Of a DNA stretch of 7,227 nt, positions 1-5,287 are shown piece after piece. The notes below the pieces were generated by a model, which saw only the letters and a list, made by a program, of their open reading frames with translations, had not been told where the DNA came from and searched no databases. Numbering within the stretch: the stretch's first letter is position 1; each line of letters starts with the position of its first letter. The stretch comes from Pseudomonadota bacterium (GTDB lineage Bacteria > Myxococcota_A > Polyangia > Polyangiales > Polyangiaceae): contig JAEYOT010000026.1 of assembly GCA_023411445.1 (NCBI GenBank), forward strand, positions 1-7,227, read 5' to 3'. A program made the translations under genes and the position numbers.

Positions 1-767
1 AGCCGGAGCGTGCCTTCGTGCTCAGCGAGCGGCAGCGAGCGCTGGCCAGCGCCGCCGCGCTGCGCACGCCGCCGTGCCTGGCGAGGACCCACGGCTACGC
101 GCGACTACCTCCCGAGCTCTTCGGCGAGATGGGCCTGCAGACGACCGGCGCCGTGACGCGCGAGCTCTTGTATCGCGGCAGCGTGCCGCCCGCTGAGTTC
201 AGCTACGCCTTGCTGGAGGGGCGCAACGTGGCCGAGTTTTCGCTGCGGCCGCCGCGGCTGTTTCTCAAGCCGGACGCGCAAGCGCTGGCGCGGCATCGCT
301 GCCGCTTGCGCGACCCCGCCGAGTACCAGCGCGTGAAGCTGGTGGTGCGACAGACTGCGGCCATCACCATCGCGGCGGCGCACGACGGGACGCCCTTCCG
401 CAACTCATTGCTCGCCGGCTTCGAGCTCGCCGACTACCCGCATCTGCTGACGCTCGGCTTGCTCAACAGCACGCTGTATCGAGCGCTCCACTTGGCGAGC
501 CGCCGCGACGCGCGCCAAGGCGCCTTCCCGCAGGTCAAGGTCAACCACTTGCGCTCGCTGCCGGCTCCGCCCGCTGGCGCGAGCCGTGGCCGCATCGCGC
601 TCCTGGCGGGGGAGGCGACTCAGCGAGGGCTGACCGCCGAGCTGCGCGCCGAGCTGGACCGAGCCGTGTTCGAAGCGTTCGAGCTGTCCGCAGCCGACGC
701 CGAGGAGGTGTCGGCCTTCGTGCGCGAGCTGGCGCCGGCGGCCGGCCTCACGGCGCCGCTCGCATAA
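1..767 (+). CDS. N6-adenine DNA methyltransferase, C-terminal fragment with TaqI-like specificity domain (5' partial)
   Basis: The frame is open from the first bases and ends at TAA 765-767. The GTG at 18 is probably internal, because the preceding codons are also open and the visible protein starts in the middle of a domain. What remains looks like the target-recognition half of an Eco57I/type IIG-style adenine methyltransferase. The RQTA motif (348-359) is followed by PFRNSL (396-413), the GLLNSTLY segment (456-479) and FPQVKV...LRSLP (525-563). This order is typical of TaqI-like C-terminal specificity domains, which read the DNA sequence. The end (654-680, LDRAVFEAF, then ELSAADAEEV) matches the short C-terminal helix common in these enzymes, 'LDrlVyelYgLteeE'. 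The catalytic NPPY motif and SAM-binding domain would lie upstream, outside the window. Whether it is a fused restriction enzyme, a BREX-like PglX or an orphan methyltransferase cannot be told from this part. The family call rests on motif recall, not on a search. Confidence 0.8.
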   Translation, partial: PERAFVLSERQRALASAAALRTPPCLARTHGYARLPPELFGEMGLQTTGAVTRELLYRGSVPPAEFSYALLEGRNVAEFSLRPPRLFLKPDAQALARHRCRLRDPAEYQRVKLVVRQTAAITIAAAHDGTPFRNSLLAGFELADYPHLLTLGLLNSTLYRALHLASRRDARQGAFPQVKVNHLRSLPAPPAGASRGRIALLAGEATQRGLTAELRAELDRAVFEAFELSAADAEEVSAFVRELAPAAGLTAPLA

Positions 768-771
768 GGCT

Positions 772-1596
772 CTAGGGTTGCGTGGCGGGATCCCAGCCCG
801 TGACCAGGCCTTCTTCGAGCGCGTCGAGCCGAGCCATCGCCGCTGTATCCAGGCTGAAGTCGAACAGCGCCGCGTTCTCCGCGATGCGCTCGGGCTTCAC
901 CGACTTGGGCAGCACGATGAAATCCCGCTGCACACCCCAGCGCAGCAAGATCTGCGCAGGGCTGCGCTGAAGCTCGGCTGAAAGCTCCAGCAAGACCGGG
1001 TGATCCAGCCGCTTGCCGTGCGTGAGCGGGCTGTACGCCTCGAGCGCGATGCCGAGCTCACGACACAGCGCCACCGTGTCCGCCCGCTGCAGGAAAGGCG
1101 ACAGCTCGATCTGGTTGACGGCGGGCTTGATCCTGGCGGCGCCCATCAGCTCGCGCAGGTGTGGCACCAAGTAGTTGCTGACGCCGATGGCGCGCGCGCG
1201 CCCCTCGCTCGCCAGCTGCTCCAGCGCGCGCCACGAGTCCAAGCGCAGCTCCGCTACGGGCCAATGGATCAGGTACAGATCCACGTAATCCATCCGTAGC
1301 CGCTTGAGGCTCGCGTCGAAGGCGCGCAGCGCCGCGTCGTAGCCGTGATCGTTGTTCCACAGCTTGGTGGTGATGAAGACCTCTTCGCGCGGCACGCTGG
1401 ACTCGGCGATGGCCGCGCCGACGATGGCCTCGTTGCCGTACACGGCGGCCGTGTCGACGTGGCGGTAGCCAGCCGCCAGCGCTGCCGTCACGGCCTTCTT
1501 GGTCGCGCCACCCGACTGCCAGACACCCAAGCCCACGCGCGGGATCGCGCCGCCGCTGCCGAGCTGCACCTTCGCGGTCGAGACCGAGTCAGTCAT
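772..1596 (-). CDS. Aldo/keto reductase (DkgA-like, NADPH-dependent)
   Basis: This is a 274-residue (beta/alpha)8-barrel oxidoreductase that would reduce aldehydes or ketones to alcohols with NADPH in the cytoplasm. The catalytic tetrad is complete: Asp48 (HVDTA), Tyr53 (VYGNE), Lys78 (TTKLW) and His111 (LIHWP). The family signatures GVSN (138-141), NQIE (161-164) and the cofactor-binding PKSVKPERIAEN (230-241) are all present. The length is normal for bacterial 2,5-diketo-gluconate reductase relatives. I chose ATG at 1596. A TTG at 1617 is in frame and would add seven residues (MIVRCRA) that are not family-like. Neither start has a good Shine-Dalgarno sequence. The gene lies 33 nt downstream of the ABC-F gene on the same strand, so co-transcription is likely, and it ends 4 nt from the convergent methyltransferase stop. 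The substrate is unknown; these enzymes are often promiscuous detoxifiers of reactive carbonyls. Confidence 0.93.
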   Translation of the reverse strand: MTDSVSTAKVQLGSGGAIPRVGLGVWQSGGATKKAVTAALAAGYRHVDTAAVYGNEAIVGAAIAESSVPREEVFITTKLWNNDHGYDAALRAFDASLKRLRMDYVDLYLIHWPVAELRLDSWRALEQLASEGRARAIGVSNYLVPHLRELMGAARIKPAVNQIELSPFLQRADTVALCRELGIALEAYSPLTHGKRLDHPVLLELSAELQRSPAQILLRWGVQRDFIVLPKSVKPERIAENAALFDFSLDTAAMARLDALEEGLVTGWDPATQP

Positions 1597-1629
1597 GGCC
1601 CGGCAGCGTACTATCAAAGGGGCGCGCCG

Positions 1630-3249
1630 TCAGGCCCAGGCGGCGTCGCGATTGGCGGACTTCCTCGCGTTGTCGTAGCGCTCCTGGAAGTCCTCGTAGC
1701 TGCCGCGCCAGTCGACCAAGCCGGTCTCGGTGAAGGCGAAGATGCGCGTGGCGAAGGAGTTGACCAAGTCACGGTCGTGAGTGACCACGAAGCACGTGCC
1801 TTCGTACTTCTCCAGTGCGTCGCCGAGCGCGACGATCGACTCGAGATCCAGGTGGTTGGTCGGCTCGTCCAGGATGAGCACGTTGTCTTCCATCAGCATC
1901 AGCTTGGAGAAGATCAGACGTACGGCCTCGCCGCCGGAGAGGGCCTGCGTCGGCTTGTCGCCCTCTTCACCCTTGAACAGCATGCGCCCGAGTAGGCCGC
2001 GTACGGTCTGCAGGTTGGCGCTGGGCAGCCAGGCGTGCAGCCAGTTGGCGACCGTGGTGCCGTCCTCGATGTCCGCGCGGTGATCCTGAGCGAGGTAGCC
2101 GATGCTGGTGCCGGTGCCCCACTCGATCTTGCCAGCGTCCGGCTGGATCTGCCCCATGAGCATCTTGCACAGCGTGGTCTTGCCCACGCCGCTCTTGCCG
2201 ATGATGGCGATCTTTTCGCCCTTCGTGATCACGGTGCGCAAGTCTTCGCAGACCGTCACCTCCGGCCAGCGTTTGGTCACGCCGTCCAGGCTCAGCGTCT
2301 GCTTGCTGGACGGCTTCTTCACCTTGAACTGGATGAAGGGGCGCTCGATGTTGGATTTCTTCAGATCGGTCAGCGTCAGGCGCTCGATCTGCTTCTTGCG
2401 GCTCTGCACCTGCGACGAGCGGGTACCGGCGCCGAACTTGGCGACGAACTCCTGGAGCTGGGAGATCTTCTTGCTGCGCTCCGCGTTCTCTTGCTCGATC
2501 TTGCTACGCACCTGGCCCTTGGCCTGGACCATGTCATCGTAGCCGCCCGGGTAGAGGATGATCGAGTTGTAGTCGATGTCCGCGATGTGCGTGCAGATCT
2601 CGTTCAAGAAGCGGCGATCGTGCGAGATGGTGATCAGCACGCCGCGGTAGCTCTGCAAGAACTTCTCGAGCCAGCGGATGCTGTCGATGTCGAGGTTGTT
2701 GGTCGGCTCGTCGAGCAGCAGCGCGTCGGGGGAGCCGAACAGCGCCTGCGCCAGCAAGACGCGCAGCTTGCGGCCGCCGGGGATCTCGCTCATCACCTTC
2801 TCGTGATCGCTCTCCGGGATACCCAGGCCCGCTAGCAGCTCCGCCGCGTCGGACTCCGCGGTGTAGCCGTTCTCTTCGGCGATCTCCCCTTCCAGCTCGC
2901 CCAGCCTTACCCCGTCTTCATCCGTCAGGTTGGGCTTGGCCAGCAGCATCTCTTTCTCCTGCAGCGCCTCCCACAACTTGGTGTTGCCCATGATCACCAC
3001 GTCCAGCACGCGCCAGGACTCGAACGCGAACTGGTCCTGCTTGAGCACGCTGGTGCGCTTCGGGCGTGACACGGTGCCGGTGTCAGGTTCCAGCTCGCCC
3101 GAGACGATCTTCAGGAAGGTGGACTTGCCGGCGCCGTTCGGGCCGGTCACGCCGTAGCGGCGGCCGTCGCCGAACGTCACCGTCACCTCTTGGAACAGCT
3201 TCTTCTGACCGTAGGCCTTGGTGACGTCTTGAACCTGAATCGAGGACAT
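1630..3249 (-). CDS. ybiT: ABC-F family ATPase, YbiT type
   Basis: This is a soluble 539-residue protein with two ATP-binding cassettes and no membrane segments. ABC-F proteins bind the ribosomal E site and modulate translation. Cassette 1 has Walker A GPNGAGKST (36-44), Walker B with catalytic Glu181 (LLLDEPTNNLD, 177-187) and switch His210. Cassette 2 has Walker A GKSGVGKTT (351-359), signature LSGGE (437-441), and Walker B with Glu462 (LILDEPTNHLD, 458-468). A Lys/Arg-rich linker (about 245-318) between them corresponds to the P-site tRNA interaction motif. As recalled, the protein resembles E. coli YbiT along its length, including QDQFAFE (71-77), the WEALQE arm start and IRWLE after the first Walker B, and has a similar size (about 530). 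The cassette 1 signature is degenerate (EIPGGRKLR, 155-163), as in YbiT (VAPGWKLR). A resistance-type ABC-F is less likely from these features. ATG at 3249 was chosen; no clear ribosome binding site precedes it. It probably shares a transcript with the downstream reductase. Confidence 0.95.
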   Translation of the reverse strand: MSSIQVQDVTKAYGQKKLFQEVTVTFGDGRRYGVTGPNGAGKSTFLKIVSGELEPDTGTVSRPKRTSVLKQDQFAFESWRVLDVVIMGNTKLWEALQEKEMLLAKPNLTDEDGVRLGELEGEIAEENGYTAESDAAELLAGLGIPESDHEKVMSEIPGGRKLRVLLAQALFGSPDALLLDEPTNNLDIDSIRWLEKFLQSYRGVLITISHDRRFLNEICTHIADIDYNSIILYPGGYDDMVQAKGQVRSKIEQENAERSKKISQLQEFVAKFGAGTRSSQVQSRKKQIERLTLTDLKKSNIERPFIQFKVKKPSSKQTLSLDGVTKRWPEVTVCEDLRTVITKGEKIAIIGKSGVGKTTLCKMLMGQIQPDAGKIEWGTGTSIGYLAQDHRADIEDGTTVANWLHAWLPSANLQTVRGLLGRMLFKGEEGDKPTQALSGGEAVRLIFSKLMLMEDNVLILDEPTNHLDLESIVALGDALEKYEGTCFVVTHDRDLVNSFATRIFAFTETGLVDWRGSYEDFQERYDNARKSANRDAAWA

Positions 3250-3298
3250 GGGCGGCCGGCTCTTAGCAGGTAATGGGGCCGAGGACCCGTCCCGGTGG

Positions 3299-3336
3299 TT
3301 AAGTTCATGTAAATAATGGACAATTCGTGGAAATTC
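3299..3336. promoter_or_regulatory. A+T-rich divergent promoter region (candidate)
   Basis: This 38-nt stretch is about 71% A+T (27 of 38) in an otherwise very G+C-rich window, and it sits between the divergent starts of the ABC-F gene (3249) and yedI (3420). That is the expected place for promoters of both. I could not find a convincing -35/-10 pair on either strand. TGTAAATAAT (3309-3317 area) could be an extended -10 on the plus strand, and TTGACC at 3380-3385 resembles a -35 but has no partner at proper spacing. AATTC occurs twice exactly 10 nt apart (3322-3326 and 3332-3336), possibly on one face of the helix. The promoter role is inferred from position and composition only. Confidence 0.4.
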
Positions 3337-3337
3337 T

Positions 3338-3354
3338 CGCGCCGTTCGGGCGCG
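3338..3354 (+). other. Small perfect hairpin in the yedI leader
   Basis: CGCGCC (3338-3343), loop GTTCG, GGCGCG (3349-3354) form a perfect 6-bp stem directly downstream of the A+T-rich patch. No T-run follows, so it is not a classical terminator. It would lie in the yedI 5' leader if transcription starts in the A+T patch. Short G/C hairpins are common by chance in DNA of this composition, so the function is uncertain. Confidence 0.3.
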
Positions 3355-3407
3355 CTCGGAGCGCCGATTTCCGGGAAAGTTGACCGGGGCGCCCGCCGCT
3401 CTTACCC

Positions 3408-3415
3408 GAGGAGGG
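3408..3415 (+). promoter_or_regulatory. Ribosome binding site of yedI
   Basis: GAGGAGGG lies 4 nt before ATG 3420 (6 nt from the AGGAG core). It is a near-perfect Shine-Dalgarno sequence and fixes the start of the DUF808 protein. It is the strongest such site in the window, which suggests efficient translation. Confidence 0.85.
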
Positions 3416-3419
3416 CAGC

Positions 3420-4352
3420 ATGCCCAGCGCCGGTCTCCTCGCAGTCATCGACGACATCGCCACCTTGCTCGACGACGTCGCCGTCTTGACCAAGGTCGCT
3501 ACCAAGAAGACCGCTGGCGTGCTGGGCGATGACCTAGCGCTCAACGCGCAGCAGGTAGCCGGGGTGGCCTCGGAGCGCGAGCTGTCCGTGGTGTGGGCCG
3601 TGGCCAAGGGCTCGCTCGTGAACAAGGTGATCTTGGTGCCGGCGGCGCTGGGCATCAGCGCGCTGGCGCCGTGGGTGATCACGCCGCTGCTGATGGCGGG
3701 AGGCACCTTCCTGTGCTTCGAGGGCGTGGAGAAGCTGGCCCACAAGCTGCTTCACGACAAGGAAGAGACGGAGCAGCACCGCAAGCGCCAGCTCCAAGCC
3801 GTCAGCGACCAAGCGGTGGATCTAATCGCCTACGAGCGCGACAAGATCAAGGGCGCCATTCGTACAGACTTCGTGCTCTCCGCAGAGATCGTGGTGATCG
3901 CGCTGGGCACGGTGGCCACGGCACCATTCATGACGCGCGTGGCCGTGATGAGCAGCCTCTCGCTGCTCATGACCGTGGGAGTGTACGGGCTAGTCGCCGG
4001 CATCGTGAAGCTGGATGACCTGGGCGTGCTACTGAAGAACAAGAGCGAGAGGCAGCAGGGCGGTCTGTCGGCGCTGCAGGGCGGGCTCGGCACCGCCATC
4101 GTGCTGGCCGCGCCCTGGCTGATGAAGGGCCTGTCCGTCGCCGGTACGGTGGCGATGTTCTTGGTGGGCGGAGGCATCTTGGCCCACGCCCTGCCGGCCG
4201 TTCACCATTTCGTGGAGGAGCGCGCCGGCTCCTTTGGCGCGCTGCTCTCGCCGCTCGTGGATTTGCTGGTCGGCGTCGTAGCCGGCACCGTGGCGCTGCT
4301 AGTCTGGACCGGCGTCAAGCGTCTGCGCCCGAGCGCCGGCCCAGCCACCTGA
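3420..4352 (+). CDS. yedI: YedI/DUF808 family inner-membrane protein
   Basis: This is a 310-residue integral membrane protein of unknown biochemical function. It matches the YedI/DUF808 family as I recall it along its whole length: IDDIATLLDD (10-19), KKTAGVLGDDLALNAQQV (29-46), VVWAVAKGSLVNKVILVP (57-74), ITPLLMAGGTFLCFEGVEK (87-105), DKIKGAIRTDFVLSAEIV (141-158), APWLMKGLS (231-239) and FLVGGGILAH (247-256). Hydrophobic segments lie at about 66-100, 152-171, 174-196, 224-258 and 274-297. A charged, probably soluble stretch (108-145) follows the first block, and the C-terminus is basic (KRLR, 300-303). The length is typical of the family (about 305). The start is secured by a strong Shine-Dalgarno. 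It is a single gene on its strand, divergent from the ABC-F gene and convergent with the lipoprotein gene, so neither neighbour suggests a role. Family identification is firm; function is not known. Confidence 0.94.
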   Translation: MPSAGLLAVIDDIATLLDDVAVLTKVATKKTAGVLGDDLALNAQQVAGVASERELSVVWAVAKGSLVNKVILVPAALGISALAPWVITPLLMAGGTFLCFEGVEKLAHKLLHDKEETEQHRKRQLQAVSDQAVDLIAYERDKIKGAIRTDFVLSAEIVVIALGTVATAPFMTRVAVMSSLSLLMTVGVYGLVAGIVKLDDLGVLLKNKSERQQGGLSALQGGLGTAIVLAAPWLMKGLSVAGTVAMFLVGGGILAHALPAVHHFVEERAGSFGALLSPLVDLLVGVVAGTVALLVWTGVKRLRPSAGPAT

Positions 4353-4379
4353 GCTAGCGCACCTGCACGCGGCGCTCGG
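4329..4379. repeat. 10-bp inverted repeat centred on the convergent stop codons, possible bidirectional terminator
   Basis: CCGAGCGCCG (4329-4338) and CGGCGCTCGG (4370-4379) are perfect reverse complements separated by 31 nt. The symmetry centre is at 4354, exactly between the stop of yedI (4350-4352) and that of the lipoprotein gene (4356-4354). A symmetric stem would form in transcripts from either side, fitting a shared terminator. However, the loop is long, there is no U-tract, and both arms lie inside coding sequence. The repeat itself is certain; the terminator role is a guess. Confidence 0.4.
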
Positions 4380-5277
4380 TCCACGCCACGCCCCCGCGGT
4401 CGTCCCGCGCGACGAACCACAGCGTGAGCTCACGACCGCTCGCGCGCTTGCGCGCCACGTAGCCGTTCTTGGTCTGGGCTGCGATCTTGACCTCGTGCTC
4501 GAAGATGCCTTCGGTCGCGTAATACTGGACTACGACCTGCTCTTCGAAACGATTACCGTGCTCGTCGGTGCCGCGCTCGACGACGCCCTCCGCGAGCTTC
4601 ACGCCCAGCTGGTGCTTGTGGTCGTCCGCGCAGTCTAGGTACACGAACTCGCTCGTGTCGCAGGAGCCGACGCTCTTCACCTCGTCCTCCGGCCAGTCCT
4701 CGCCGTCGAAGGTGATGCCCTCGATGATCGGGTTCTGGTTGCGATCCGTCTCGCGCACCCGCACGCGCTTCAGGCCAACGATGAACTCGTGCAGCTCGAG
4801 CTGGCGCCCGTCGCCTTCCCGGCACACGAACGGCAAGCCGCCCGGGCCCTGACCGAAGCTCAGCTCCGCCGGGCACGCCACCGAGATCACACCGACCTGC
4901 GCGTTCGCGCGCGCTGCGGCGGGCAGGCTCGAGATCACGTCGTCAGGGATGCTCAACGTTGGCGCGCTCTCGTCCGGGCCCAGCGCGAAGATGGCTGCTT
5001 CTGGGTCCGGTTGCTCTGCGATCCGCGCTAGGCAGCCTGCCAGATCCGAGCTTTGAGGGTTGACGCAGCTGGCCCAGGCCCAGGTCACGGTGCGCCCTTC
5101 CGGATCGTGCCACAGCGACGAAAGCTGCACGGTCTCACCGGGCCGCGCAATCGGCTGATCGACGCTCTCTGCCAGCACGCGCAGCGAGTCCACCTTGGTG
5201 CCGGGCTCGGGTAGGTCGCCGCAAGCCAGCAAGAGCGACGATGACAGCGCGAACGTGAAGATACGAGACGGGGTCAT
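4354..5277 (-). CDS. Predicted outer-membrane or cell-surface lipoprotein, unknown family
   Basis: This is a 307-residue secreted protein. It has a lipoprotein signal peptide: MTPSR start, hydrophobic core 6-17, lipobox LLAC with the lipidated Cys19, then Gly-Asp. The +2 residue is Gly, so inner-membrane retention is not predicted. The mature part starts with VDSLRVLAES...RPGETVQLSSLWHDPEGRTVTW (29-66), a pattern seen in Ig- or PKD-like beta domains of myxobacterial surface lipoproteins. Six further cysteines come as three close pairs: 71/82, 135/152 and 206/216. A DRNQNP...ITFDGEDW segment (178-195) may be a ligand or metal loop. The C-terminal part (about 225-307) looks beta-rich. The start ATG 5277 overlaps the receptor stop (ATGA) and has a good Shine-Dalgarno 5' of it. 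By context it probably works with the TonB-dependent receptor, as a surface partner or substrate-binding accessory. I recognise no named family, so the function is inferred from position only. Confidence 0.85.
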   Translation of the reverse strand: MTPSRIFTFALSSSLLLACGDLPEPGTKVDSLRVLAESVDQPIARPGETVQLSSLWHDPEGRTVTWAWASCVNPQSSDLAGCLARIAEQPDPEAAIFALGPDESAPTLSIPDDVISSLPAAARANAQVGVISVACPAELSFGQGPGGLPFVCREGDGRQLELHEFIVGLKRVRVRETDRNQNPIIEGITFDGEDWPEDEVKSVGSCDTSEFVYLDCADDHKHQLGVKLAEGVVERGTDEHGNRFEEQVVVQYYATEGIFEHEVKIAAQTKNGYVARKRASGRELTLWFVARDDRGGVAWTERRVQVR

Positions 5278-5287
5278 AGCTCACCTC
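5274..5287 (-). promoter_or_regulatory. Translational coupling site: RBS plus ATGA overlap between receptor and lipoprotein genes
   Basis: On the minus strand GAGGTGA (5287-5281) precedes ATG 5277-5275 by 3 nt (6 nt from the GAGG core). That ATG shares bases with the receptor's TGA stop (5276-5274), giving the classic 4-nt ATGA overlap. Ribosomes finishing the receptor can reinitiate on the lipoprotein, which suggests the two are made in a linked ratio from one transcript. Confidence 0.85.

Noticed and set aside
1597..1617. TTG at 1617 as the start of the aldo/keto reductase
   Set aside because: It would add MIVRCRA ahead of a family-typical N-terminus and has no Shine-Dalgarno; ATG 1596 fits the usual family length better.
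1621..1628. GGCGCGCC palindrome between the ABC-F and reductase genes as an operator or terminator
   Set aside because: An 8-bp G/C palindrome is expected often in DNA of this composition, and there is no loop or T-run to suggest a terminator.
1345..1995. Plus-strand open frame (216 codons) across the reductase/ABC-F junction
   Set aside because: It overlaps two well-supported genes on the other strand and has no motif; a composition-driven shadow.
2035..2835. Long plus-strand open frame (266 codons) antisense to the ABC-F gene
   Set aside because: It lies wholly over an ABC-F gene with intact motifs. Its translation is Leu/Ala/Asp/Val-rich low complexity, typical of the mirror frame of high-GC coding DNA, and it has no recognisable domain.
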